DNA from: Streptomyces graminilatus
GTDB lineage: Bacteria > Actinomycetota > Actinomycetes > Streptomycetales > Streptomycetaceae
DNA: 64,000 nucleotides
Direction: 5' to 3'
NCBI RefSeq assembly: GCF_001418565.1
Contig: NZ_LIQQ01000011.1
Location: 1-64,000 of the forward strand
The translations under genes and the position numbers were made by a program. Of the stretch, positions 1-8,518 are shown piece after piece; the stretch's first letter is position 1; the number at the start of each line of letters is the position of its first letter. The notes beneath the pieces are model-generated. The model was given only the letters and a program-made list of their open reading frames with translations. It was not told the origin of the DNA and searched no databases.

Positions 1-48
1 CGACATCATCACGACTTCGCGTACACGCACCACGAGGAGACCAGCCAC

Positions 49-1263
49 ATGAGCGAACTGCCCGACGAGAACCGTGCGACCGAGCTGCGCAACAAGGCCG
101 TCGACCAGCTCAAGGAAGACGGCACGATCGTGTCGCCGCGCGTCGAGGCTGCCATGCGCAAGGTGCCCCGGCACCTTGCCGTACCCGAATCCCCGCTCGA
201 CGAGGCTTACAGCACCTACAACGCCGTGATCACCCAGGAGGACGACCACGGCAATCACACCAGCTCGGTCTCCGCACCGCAGATCCAGGCCATGCAGCTG
301 GAACAGGCCGATCTCCACCCCGGCGACAACGTGCTGGAGATCGGCACCAACGGGCCGAACGCCGCCTACATCGCGGAGATGGTCGGACCCACAGGGCAGG
401 TCACCACCGTCGACATCGACTCCCAACCAGCCGACCGGGCCCAGCGCTTCCTCACCGAAACCGGCTACACCAACGTCAACGTCGTCGTCGCCGACGCCGA
501 GAACGGCCTCCCCGGGCACGCCCCCTATGACGCGATCATGGTGACCGTCGGTGCCTGGGACATCCCGCCCGCCTGGATCGACCAGCTCAAGGACGACGGC
601 CGACTCGTCGTGCCGCTTCGCATCAACGGACTGACCCGCACCTACGGGTTCATCCGGCAGGGTGACCACCTGGTTGCCACCAGCGCCCACGTATGCGGTT
701 TCGTGGCGGTGCAGGGCGCCGGCTCCCACGTCCAGCAGACGATGCAACTGCCAGGGGGCGTCACGCTGCACTTCGACGAGGGGCTGCCCGCCGACCCGTC
801 GCTGCTGGACGGAGTCCTGGACACCGTCCGTGCCGAGACATGGACCGGGGTGACCGTCGCCAGCCGGGAGCCCATCGGCACCCTCCAGATGTATCTGGCG
901 ACGCAGGTGCCGACGTATTGCAGCATGTCCATCAACCCCGAACTGGCGACCGGCGCGATCGGCCCCACCGGTCTCGGGTTCTCGATGGTCGCCATCGACG
1001 GCCCGAACTTCGGCTACATCGTGGTGCGCCGCAACCCGGAGAAGGAGAACGCGGAGTTCGGGTTCCACGCCTTCGGGCCCGACGGGGCCGGCTTCGCCGA
1101 GCGGCTGGCCGACATCGTCCGCACCTGGGGCAAGAAACACCGCAGCGCTCCCGGCCCGCGCATCTCCGTCCACCCGGCGGGCACACCCGATGACCGGATC
1201 ACCGGCGACCGGATCATCGACAAGAAGCACAGCCGGATCTCAGTCTCCTGGCCGGTCGCCTAG
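49..1263 (+). CDS. FxLD-system PCMT-like SAM methyltransferase
   Basis: A 404-residue SAM-dependent O-methyltransferase of the protein-L-isoaspartate methyltransferase type, the form that accompanies FxLD-family class I lanthipeptides. Motif I (VLEIGTNGPN) lies near residues 95-104 and the acidic post-I strand (TVDIDS) near 118. In this family the N-terminal half is the Rossmann domain, and the long C-terminal extension is the part specific to lanthipeptide clusters. In related systems such enzymes methylate an Asp in the modified peptide; that activity here is inferred. The ATG is preceded by GAGGAG. The gene is first in a tight run: the precursor begins about 60 bases after its stop. A decayed paralogue of its C-terminus lies near 54.5 kb on the other strand. 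Confidence 0.85.
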   Translation: MSELPDENRATELRNKAVDQLKEDGTIVSPRVEAAMRKVPRHLAVPESPLDEAYSTYNAVITQEDDHGNHTSSVSAPQIQAMQLEQADLHPGDNVLEIGTNGPNAAYIAEMVGPTGQVTTVDIDSQPADRAQRFLTETGYTNVNVVVADAENGLPGHAPYDAIMVTVGAWDIPPAWIDQLKDDGRLVVPLRINGLTRTYGFIRQGDHLVATSAHVCGFVAVQGAGSHVQQTMQLPGGVTLHFDEGLPADPSLLDGVLDTVRAETWTGVTVASREPIGTLQMYLATQVPTYCSMSINPELATGAIGPTGLGFSMVAIDGPNFGYIVVRRNPEKENAEFGFHAFGPDGAGFAERLADIVRTWGKKHRSAPGPRISVHPAGTPDDRITGDRIIDKKHSRISVSWPVA

Positions 1264-1321
1264 CTCGCGGCTCCTGGCCAGGTCGTCCTGCACCATCACT
1301 TCGGACAGAGAGAGTGATCGC

Positions 1322-1729
1322 ATGACCACTGCCGTACTCGACGCCGTCACCGCCCCGGATGGGCTGCCGGCCGGGGAACTCTTCGACGACGACTTCCAGC
1401 TGGACATCCGGGTCGTCGTCTCCGACAGCCCCCTCACCGTCTTCATGTGCCCCACCAGCGACGGCTGCGGCGACACCTGTCTGCGCACCCCATCCGAGAA
1501 GGGGCACCAGTGGCACACGGATCACCCATCACCTACCAGTGGCAGCCCGGAGTGCTGCTGCGCTCCTCCACCGCTCCCAGCCAGATACCCGTGCCGGACC
1601 TTGACCTGTACGGCGACGACGTCCCCGCCCATGGCCGCCAGTGGCTGGCCGGGGTGTGGCGCGATCCGGTGCCCGACGCGCTGTCCGCAGCCAGCCCCGT
1701 GCTGTGCCAGCGCGTCACCGAGATCCTGA
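1322..1729 (+). CDS. FxLD-family lanthipeptide precursor with run-on 3' end
   Basis: The leader contains the diagnostic F-x-L-D motif (FQLD, residues 25-28), followed by a core-like block with Ser/Thr and Cys43, Cys49 and Cys53 (CPTSDGCGDTC). Thr and Ser would be dehydrated by the adjacent LanB and cyclised onto Cys by LanC. It lies between the methyltransferase and LanB genes, as expected. The oddity is its end. Family precursors are about 55-65 residues, but this frame has no stop until 1729, giving 135 residues, and it runs 220 bases into LanB. The tail after residue 60 is Cys/Pro/Ser-rich, as an out-of-frame reading of LanB would be. Either a stop was lost, a base was miscalled, or the overlap is real. 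The identity of the leader and first core residues is firm; the mature C-terminus is not. Confidence 0.75.
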   Translation: MTTAVLDAVTAPDGLPAGELFDDDFQLDIRVVVSDSPLTVFMCPTSDGCGDTCLRTPSEKGHQWHTDHPSPTSGSPECCCAPPPLPARYPCRTLTCTATTSPPMAASGWPGCGAIRCPTRCPQPAPCCASASPRS

Positions 1730-4563
1730 ACGGCACCCTCACCGATACCCGCCGAATCCGCCGGGCCGTCCGGTCCGTGGCGGCATACCTCCTGCGTTGG
1801 AACCACCGGCCCACACCGTTCGGGGTGTTCGCCGGAGTCGCCCCCGCGCGGCCGGCTCACGCTGCCCGAGTCCAGTGGGGAGACGGTTACCGAACGATGC
1901 TCCGGCCCGATTCCGACTGGATGACGGACGTGATCTCGCAACTGGAGGGCAGCCCCGCCCTCGTTGCCCGGCTGACCGTCGTCGCCAACAACACAGGCCG
2001 GTCACGCGGAAACCGGCACATCGTGGACGGCATGCCTGCCGCCGCGCACGCCGCGCACTACGCCCCGGTCGAGCTGTCGATCCGCCTCACCCGGCCCGCG
2101 GCCGCCGCGCTCGCCGCCGCCAGCACCCCAATCCCATACGACGTGCTGGTACACCGCCTGGCCGACCAGTTCCCCACCGCGCGCCCCGACCAGCTCACCG
2201 GCCTGATCGCCGACCTGCTGGGCAAGCACATCCTGATCAGCAGCCTGTGGCCTTCGATGACGTCGGTCGACCCGCTCACCCACGTGTGCACCCAACTGGA
2301 CAAGGCCGACGCCGCCAGCATCCCCGACGTGGCCGAGCTAGCGGCCCGGCTCGCGGCCATCCGCGACCGGATCGACCACCCCACCGGCACAGCGCCCTGG
2401 GCGTCCGGCTCAGTCCTCGTCCAGGACATGCAGCGCCTCAGCTCCGTCGCCCCGGTCCCGCTGCTGGTCGACGCCGCACTGGACTGCACCGTCGACATCC
2501 CCGAAGCCCTGTTGAGAGAGGCTGCCGAAGCAGCCCAAGTCATGCACCAGCTGTCGCCCCATCCGTACGGGTATCCGCAGTGGCGCGACTACCACCAGCG
2601 GTTCCTCGACCGGTACGGCACCGACGCCGCGGTGCCTGTACGTCACCTGGTCGCCGACAGCGGCCTCGGCATGCCCGCAGGCTTCCTGGGCTCCGAACGC
2701 ACCCGGGCCCCGTACCAGCTGACCAGCCGGGACGAGAAGATCCTGCGCCTGCTCCAGGAGGCGATGCTCGACTCCGGCCGTGAGCTTGTCCTCACCCGGG
2801 CGACGATCGCCGACCTGACCGCCGACCACACCGAACCGCCGCTGCCCGTACCCCGGGCGGAGATCGCCGTGGAGATCCACGCCCCCACCCTGGATGCCGT
2901 GCAGCGGGGCGACTACCGGCTGCTGGTCACCGGAGCACCCCGCCCCGGCAGCAGCATGTTCGGCCGGTTCGCGCACCTGCTGCCGCCGCCCGCACAGTCC
3001 GCGCTCACCAACTCGTACGCGACCGCCAGCCCCGGCGCGGTCCCGGCGCAGCTGTCGTTCACCCCGCGGCGGCGCCGCAACGAGAACGTCTCCCGCACCA
3101 TGCAGGTACTGCCGCACACCATCCCCCTCGGCCAGCACCACGAACCCGGCCCCGGCGTGATCCCGCTCGACGACCTGGCGGTGACCGCCGACGCCCGCCG
3201 GTTCTACCTGATCCGCACCTCGACCGGGCAGCACGTCGAGCCCCGCGTCCTGCACGCGCTGGAGGCATCGGTCCATACGCCCCCGCTCGCCCGGTTCCTG
3301 GCAGAGATCAACACCGCGCGCAGCGCCGCCTACAAGACGTTCACCTTCGGCGTCGCCGCCACCCTGCCGTACCTGCCACGCGTCCGATACAAGCGGACCG
3401 TCCTCGCGCCCGCCCGATGGCTACTGGCCGCCGATGACCTGCCCGCCCGGTCCGCGCCCATGGCCGACTGGGACAAGGCGCTGGACCGGTGGCGCGAACG
3501 GCTCCGCGTCCCCGACCGCATTGCCCTGGTCGAGAACGACCAGCAGCTGCCCATCGACCTTGACCAGCGGATTCACCGGGCGCTGCTGCGCGCCTGCGTG
3601 AACCGAACCCGCCTTGTCGAATTGCGTGAAACCACCACCCCGCATGAGCAGGCGTGGATCGGCCGCCCCCACCAGCTGCTGATCCCCTTGGCGAACTCCG
3701 CTCCGGCCGACACAGCTCCACTCCTGCCGAGGGCCACCGTCGCCAGCCCCCTGATGCCGGGCCGGTCCACCATGCTGTACACCCGCCTGTTCGCGCACCC
3801 CACGCGGCACGACGAGATCCTGACCGGCCACCTGCCCGGCCTGCTCGACCAGTTCGCCACCATGCCGACCTGGTGGTTCAGGCGTCACCGCGACACCACC
3901 CACCCGGACTCCGACCAGTACCTGGCCCTGTACCTGCACCTGCCCACCCCGGACGACTACGGCCCAGCCTCCCAACTCGTCCACGCCTGGGCCGATTCCC
4001 TCCACCGGCAGCGCCTGGCCTCCGACCTGGAGCTGGCCACCTACCAGCCGCACACCGGCCGGTACGGACACGGCCCCGCCCTGGACACCGCGCACCAGGT
4101 GTTCGCCGCGGACTCGGCCGCCAGTGTGGCGCAGATCCGTGCCGCGGCCGGCGACCCGGCTACGGGGCAGGCGCTCACCGCCGCGAGCATGGTCGACCTG
4201 GCCATGCAGTTCACCGGCGACCCACGACAGGCGGCCGACTGGCTGACGCGCACCCTGCCCCAGGAGCGCGGCCCCCTCTCCCGGGACCGAACCGCGCTAA
4301 CCCTGGCACTGGCCGATCCCGAGCACACCACCCTGGTGGCCCTGCCCGGTGGCCCCGACGTCGCCGCCGCCTGGCGGCAGCGCGCTGCCGCCCTGACCAC
4401 CTACCGGGAGCAGCTGGCCACCCAGTGCGGCCCCGACAGCGTGCTGCGGTCGCTACTTCACCAGCACTACATCCGGGCGCTGCCCGTCGACCCCGATCAC
4501 GAACGCGTCACCGGCCGGCTCGCACGAGCCTGCGCCCTGCGGCACCGGGAGCGGCAGCCGTGA
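1510..4563 (+). CDS. lanB: Class I lanthipeptide dehydratase (LanB), full length
   Basis: A 1017-residue LanB with both expected parts: an N-terminal glutamylation domain (opening YQWQPGVLLRSS) and a C-terminal SpaB_C elimination domain over about the last 320 residues. The family glutamylates Ser/Thr with glutamyl-tRNA and then eliminates glutamate to give dehydroamino acids. I chose the GTG at 1510 because GAAGGGG sits six bases upstream and homology to LanB openings begins a few residues later; an in-frame ATG at 1447 lies within the precursor core. The reading frame ends at TGA 4561-4563, overlapping the LanC GTG start by four bases, so the two are probably translationally coupled. Confidence 0.88.
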   Translation: MAHGSPITYQWQPGVLLRSSTAPSQIPVPDLDLYGDDVPAHGRQWLAGVWRDPVPDALSAASPVLCQRVTEILNGTLTDTRRIRRAVRSVAAYLLRWNHRPTPFGVFAGVAPARPAHAARVQWGDGYRTMLRPDSDWMTDVISQLEGSPALVARLTVVANNTGRSRGNRHIVDGMPAAAHAAHYAPVELSIRLTRPAAAALAAASTPIPYDVLVHRLADQFPTARPDQLTGLIADLLGKHILISSLWPSMTSVDPLTHVCTQLDKADAASIPDVAELAARLAAIRDRIDHPTGTAPWASGSVLVQDMQRLSSVAPVPLLVDAALDCTVDIPEALLREAAEAAQVMHQLSPHPYGYPQWRDYHQRFLDRYGTDAAVPVRHLVADSGLGMPAGFLGSERTRAPYQLTSRDEKILRLLQEAMLDSGRELVLTRATIADLTADHTEPPLPVPRAEIAVEIHAPTLDAVQRGDYRLLVTGAPRPGSSMFGRFAHLLPPPAQSALTNSYATASPGAVPAQLSFTPRRRRNENVSRTMQVLPHTIPLGQHHEPGPGVIPLDDLAVTADARRFYLIRTSTGQHVEPRVLHALEASVHTPPLARFLAEINTARSAAYKTFTFGVAATLPYLPRVRYKRTVLAPARWLLAADDLPARSAPMADWDKALDRWRERLRVPDRIALVENDQQLPIDLDQRIHRALLRACVNRTRLVELRETTTPHEQAWIGRPHQLLIPLANSAPADTAPLLPRATVASPLMPGRSTMLYTRLFAHPTRHDEILTGHLPGLLDQFATMPTWWFRRHRDTTHPDSDQYLALYLHLPTPDDYGPASQLVHAWADSLHRQRLASDLELATYQPHTGRYGHGPALDTAHQVFAADSAASVAQIRAAAGDPATGQALTAASMVDLAMQFTGDPRQAADWLTRTLPQERGPLSRDRTALTLALADPEHTTLVALPGGPDVAAAWRQRAAALTTYREQLATQCGPDSVLRSLLHQHYIRALPVDPDHERVTGRLARACALRHRERQP

Positions 4564-5783
4564 CCACCGCAACCAGCCCGGTCCTGCTGGCGGACGCCTT
4601 CGCCCGGCACCTGGCCGTCCCCGCCCCACCACCCGAAGACCAGCCCTGGGCGGCGCACGCCCTGACCGCAGGTGCCACCGGAACCGCGCTCCTCCACATC
4701 GAACGCGCCCGTACCGGACACGGCGCCTGGCAGCAGGCACACGCCTGGATCAAGACCGCCGTCGCCACCGACATCAGCGCCGCCGACACCAGCGGCCTGT
4801 ACCTGGGGGCGCCCGCCGTCGCCTTCATGCTCGACTGCGCCGTCACCCCCGACTCGCCCCGGTACCAGGACGCGCTCACGGCCGTGGACCGGCACGTCAC
4901 CGAACTCGCCCACCGGAGAGCCGACGCGGCCGAAGCTCGCATGCGCAGCGGGCGTCCATCCCGCTTCCACGAGTACGACATCTTCTTCGGGCTGACGGGT
5001 ATCGGCGCGTACCTGCTGCGCCGGTCCCCGTCTGGCGACGCGATGGCACGCATCCTGGCCTACCTCGTGCGGCTGACCCGCCCCATCCGTCACGGCGACC
5101 ATGGCGTTCTGCCCGGCTGGTGGGTCGGCCACCAGCCCGACCTGACCCTGGCCTCCGTCCCCGGCGGCCACACCAACTTCGGTGCGGCCCACGGCATCGC
5201 CGGCCCACTGCTGCTTCTTGCCCGCGCCCTGCGCCAGGGCGTGAGGGTCGACGGCCACGAAGACGCCATCGACACCATCCTCCACTGGCTCGATACGTGG
5301 CGGCAGGACGGGCCTGCCGGACCCTGGTGGCCCGAGCACCTCCACCTCGGCGAACTGCGCGCCGGCCGTCCCGCCCAGCGGGGCCCGGCCCGGCCCAGCT
5401 GGTGCTACGGCACCCCCGGCATCGCCCGCGCCGGACAGCTCGCCGCCCTTGCCCGCCGCGACCCGGCACGCCAACACCTGTACGAGACCGCCATGGCCCG
5501 CTGCCTGACCGACCCCGACCAGCTGTCCAAGATCGCCGACACCGGCCTATGTCACGGCTGGGCAGGCATCTACCAGACCGCCTGGCGCGCGGCCCGTGAC
5601 GCCGGCACCCCGGCCTTAGACGCCGCCCTGCCCGGCCTGGCCGACGCCCTGACCCGCCACGCCCATCCCGGCCCCGACTCCGGGCTGCTGCAAGGCGCCG
5701 CGGGAACCGCCCTCGCCCTGACCACCGCAGCCCACGGCGCTGCGCCGACCTCGGGATGGGACGCATGCCTGCTGATCGACTGA
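4560..5783 (+). CDS. lanC: Lanthionine synthetase C-like cyclase (LanC)
   Basis: A 407-residue LanC-type cyclase. The zinc-site signature is visible: WCYG near residue 281, then CHGWAG near residue 331 supplies the Cys-His pair, with the upstream AAHGIAGP loop also typical. The family catalyses thioether ring closure between Cys thiols and the dehydrated residues made by LanB. It starts at GTG 4560 inside the LanB stop (GTGA). Its end overlaps the next gene by 28 bases. Together with LanB and the FxLD precursor it defines a complete class I lanthipeptide pathway. Confidence 0.87.
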   Translation: MTTATSPVLLADAFARHLAVPAPPPEDQPWAAHALTAGATGTALLHIERARTGHGAWQQAHAWIKTAVATDISAADTSGLYLGAPAVAFMLDCAVTPDSPRYQDALTAVDRHVTELAHRRADAAEARMRSGRPSRFHEYDIFFGLTGIGAYLLRRSPSGDAMARILAYLVRLTRPIRHGDHGVLPGWWVGHQPDLTLASVPGGHTNFGAAHGIAGPLLLLARALRQGVRVDGHEDAIDTILHWLDTWRQDGPAGPWWPEHLHLGELRAGRPAQRGPARPSWCYGTPGIARAGQLAALARRDPARQHLYETAMARCLTDPDQLSKIADTGLCHGWAGIYQTAWRAARDAGTPALDAALPGLADALTRHAHPGPDSGLLQGAAGTALALTTAAHGAAPTSGWDACLLID

Positions 5784-6769
5784 ACCCGCCCGCCCCGCTG
5801 GAAGAGACGCTGGCCGCGGTACGGGACGTGCTGGCCGGAGCCAGCCCAAACATCGCCGCCGCCGACGCCGGACTCGACCCTGCCGACCTGGCCGCTGCCG
5901 TCGCCGTCTACCAACAAGCCGGACAACACGCTCTCGCCCGCCAGGCCAGGGTCCCCGCTTGGCGTCAGCTGTACGTCCAGTTCACCGACTGGGCCAAGGC
6001 CGAGCAGACCGCCGCCGACCACATCGCCCCCGTCCTGGACCTGGCCGAACACGATGGTCAGATCACCGGATGGTGGTTCATCCGCAAACACCCCTGCTGG
6101 CGGATGCGTCTGCTCCTGCCCGACGGGGCACAGTTGCCTCCGGCGATTCCCGCAGCCCTGGACGAACTCGCCGCCGACGGGCGCGTCGGGCGCTGGTGGC
6201 CCGGCATCTACGAACCCGAGACCGCGGCATTCGGCGGCGACACCAGCATGGCCATCGCCCACACCCTCTTCCACGCCGACAGCCGCGCCATCCTCATCAC
6301 ACCCCACGGTGACCTGGGCCGCCGCGAGATGTCCCTGCTGCTGTGCGCCACCCTGATGCGCGCGGCCGGACTGGAGTGGTACGAGCAAGGCGACGTCTGG
6401 CACCGCGTCGCTCAGGAACGGCCCCTGCCGCCGGACGTACCGCCCGCCAAGATCCACACCATGACCGCAGACCTGCGGCACCTGCTCCTTGCCGACACCA
6501 GCACCGCCGGCCCGATGCTCCAGTCCGATCAGACACTCAAGCGCGCCGCCGACTGGGTCCACGCGTTCCGCCACGCGGGCCGGGACCTCGGCACCGCCAA
6601 CCGCGACGGAGCCCTCGACCGCGGCCTACGCCAAGTCGTGGCCTACCACGTGATCTTCCATTGGAACCGCATCGGCCTTCACACCCGCACCCAGAGCGTC
6701 CTCGCGCACGCGGCCAAGGCCGCGATCTTGTATCCCGGCCCCGACGCCCCGGAAAGGCCCACACCGTGA
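5756..6769 (+). CDS. Free-standing thiopeptide-type bacteriocin biosynthesis protein (SpaB_C domain)
   Basis: A 337-residue protein whose body (from about residue 60, WRQLYVQFTDWAKAEQ) is a SpaB_C/thiopeptide-type biosynthesis domain, the same fold as the elimination half of LanB. An additional N-terminal helical region of about 50 residues precedes it. Possible starts are ATG 5756 and ATG 5765. Split LanB systems use such a protein as the elimination subunit, but the LanB here already has its own SpaB_C part, so this one may act as an accessory or leader-binding partner. Such stand-alone copies are common in FxLD clusters. It overlaps LanC upstream and the next gene (GTGA) downstream. Confidence 0.8.
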   Translation: MGRMPADRLNPPAPLEETLAAVRDVLAGASPNIAAADAGLDPADLAAAVAVYQQAGQHALARQARVPAWRQLYVQFTDWAKAEQTAADHIAPVLDLAEHDGQITGWWFIRKHPCWRMRLLLPDGAQLPPAIPAALDELAADGRVGRWWPGIYEPETAAFGGDTSMAIAHTLFHADSRAILITPHGDLGRREMSLLLCATLMRAAGLEWYEQGDVWHRVAQERPLPPDVPPAKIHTMTADLRHLLLADTSTAGPMLQSDQTLKRAADWVHAFRHAGRDLGTANRDGALDRGLRQVVAYHVIFHWNRIGLHTRTQSVLAHAAKAAILYPGPDAPERPTP

Positions 6770-7902
6770 CGACCACGCCCTCACCGACCGCAGTCCACCG
6801 GGACGCCGCAGGGTTCCCGCTGGTCTGCCGATCCCACCTCGTGTACCCCAGCTTCACCGCCCGCATCGAGGAGCTGCGCACCTGCGCCGACAAGTCCGCA
6901 AAGGCCGGCCCGCTCAATGACCGGATCAACGCCGCCTGCGCCACCTGGAACCTGTCCGCGCTGATCGCCTCCGACTGCCGGCTCCCCGACCTGGCCGCCG
7001 ACCTGTGCATCCGCCAACTGCGCCTGTTCCAGGCGGCTTGGCCCGTCAACGGCGACGTCGCCATCGCGGCGCTCCAGCCGATGGTCAACCTGATCCGTCT
7101 GACCGCCCGCTCCGGCCACCCGGACACCGCCTACCGGCAGTTGGCCGACCTGCACCAGGCCGTGCACCACGGCGGCATCGTGACGCTCCAAGGGCAGTGC
7201 ATCGACCTTACCCGGTTCACCACCCCGGCCACCGTGCGCCACATCCAGCCGTGGCTGCGGTTCCTGATGACGGACGACGGCACCCGCCTGCTGGCCACCA
7301 CCGGCCAGTGGGCCAAGGCCGCCCAGCACGCCACCACATACGACGCCGAGCCCGACCGGCTGCTCGACAGCAGGCAGGCCCGCATCGTCGCCGCCTGGCA
7401 CACGAACGCCCCGAATACCGCCAACGCCCTGCTGGACGAAGCGCACATCACCGAACCGTGGGAGGAGGCCGTGCGGCAGCTCCTTCGGCACGGCACCGCG
7501 ACCCTCGCGGGCCACGCCCGGGACGGACTCTTCACGACCGTCCTGGACACCGCACGGACCGCCGTTGAGGCGACCGCACCGCATACCCGCATGTTCCGCG
7601 TACGGCTGGCACGGACAGTCATCGCCCTGGCCCCGGCCAACTCCCGCAGCCTGACGGAGCCGCTGTGCCGGACCGTGGTCGACGACACCGAAGAAGCAGG
7701 CGACGCCTTCGCCGCACGGGAAATCCTGCGCAGCCCGATCCCCATGGCCAACGACCAGCAACGCAAGAACCTCGAAGCCCTCGTCCACAACGGCGGCTTC
7801 GGCCGAGGCGCCATCCCGGAACCCGACCTGACCGTCATGAACGATGCCCTGGCCATTGCCGGACCGAGCCTGGCCAACTGCCTCGCGCAGCAGAGCGCCT
7901 GA
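6766..7902 (+). CDS. Unknown helical protein, last gene of lanthipeptide operon
   Basis: A 378-residue protein I do not recognise by name. It starts at GTG 6766, overlapping the preceding stop by four bases, so it belongs to the operon. The sequence is rich in Ala/Leu helices with spacing reminiscent of the TPR-type C-terminal halves of actinobacterial XRE regulators (two helical blocks around residues 45-130 and 180-300), but no helix-turn-helix is visible at the N-terminus. No membrane segment or signal peptide is seen. A regulatory or scaffold role for lanthipeptide production is plausible from position alone. Confidence 0.7.
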   Translation: MTTTPSPTAVHRDAAGFPLVCRSHLVYPSFTARIEELRTCADKSAKAGPLNDRINAACATWNLSALIASDCRLPDLAADLCIRQLRLFQAAWPVNGDVAIAALQPMVNLIRLTARSGHPDTAYRQLADLHQAVHHGGIVTLQGQCIDLTRFTTPATVRHIQPWLRFLMTDDGTRLLATTGQWAKAAQHATTYDAEPDRLLDSRQARIVAAWHTNAPNTANALLDEAHITEPWEEAVRQLLRHGTATLAGHARDGLFTTVLDTARTAVEATAPHTRMFRVRLARTVIALAPANSRSLTEPLCRTVVDDTEEAGDAFAAREILRSPIPMANDQQRKNLEALVHNGGFGRGAIPEPDLTVMNDALAIAGPSLANCLAQQSA

Positions 7903-7924
7903 ACGGGCCGCGCGTACACCGAAG

Positions 7925-7944
7925 GCGCCGCCCCGGAGCGGCGC
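7925..7944 (+). terminator. GC hairpin after lanthipeptide operon
   Basis: A perfect 7-bp stem (GCGCCGC / GCGGCGC) with a 6-base loop sits 23 bases after the last operon stop. There is no clear T-tract, which is usual for streptomycete terminators. Confidence 0.5.
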
Positions 7945-8032
7945 GCCGCTCCAGAAGGCCACGGAGCCGTCGTGATCCAATCCCGCTGCCGCCGCACCGT
8001 ACACGGATGCCGGGCACCCTCGTTCGGCCTGC

Positions 8033-8518
8033 TCACACGCCGGACTGGCTGCGGGTGGCTCCGCCTCGGCCGCGCAAGGGTGAGGAAGTGGTGATGGGCG
8101 TCCAGGAAGTCCGGGTCGAACCAGAGACGGTAGCGGGCGTCGTGGGCGTGCGCCAAGCGGCGGGCGACGGATTCGGCCGGGCCGAGCAGCAGGACGAGGA
8201 CGCGGTCGTGTGCGCCGGGTCGGTCAGTCCGAAGTAGCGGGCGAGTTCCAGGGCGCGGTCGAAGTCCTGGCGTGGGCCCTGGCCTGGCACCGGTCGGAGA
8301 AGACGAGGAGACCGGGGTGTGCCTGCTGCTGGCGCCTGGCGTCGGCGAGGCGGCCTTGGGCCTCGGTGAGCAAGTAGCGGGCGGTCGCCGCGTCCGGGAG
8401 GGGATCTCCTGGGGGCTGGGCTTCGGGGAAGACCACCACCTGGTTGGGGCAGCGCGTCCTGGAGCCGGTGGAGTGCGGTGGTCTTCCCTACGCCCGGCAT
8501 GCCGTCGATCGCGATCAC
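8033..8518 (-). pseudogene. Frameshifted P-loop nucleotide kinase-like gene
   Basis: The gene opens at GTG 8518, overlapping the stop of the phosphotransferase (GTGA), with a clean Walker A (GMPGVGKTT) at residues 6-14. The reading then changes frame: conserved-looking segments (VVVFPEAQPPGDPLP, then FDRALELARYFGLTDP, then RLWFDPDFLDAHHHFL) lie in three different frames. At least two or three small indels therefore break it. The order Walker A, then PEAQP, then a basic lid-like segment resembles thymidylate-kinase-like ATPases that pair with APH-type phosphotransferases. It is either a true pseudogene or a cluster of sequencing errors. Confidence 0.6.

Noticed and set aside
4497-5477. Long open frames on the strand opposite lanC, MurC and others
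   Set aside because: They are antiparallel shadows caused by high third-position GC; their translations are low-complexity and the + strand genes have clear motifs.
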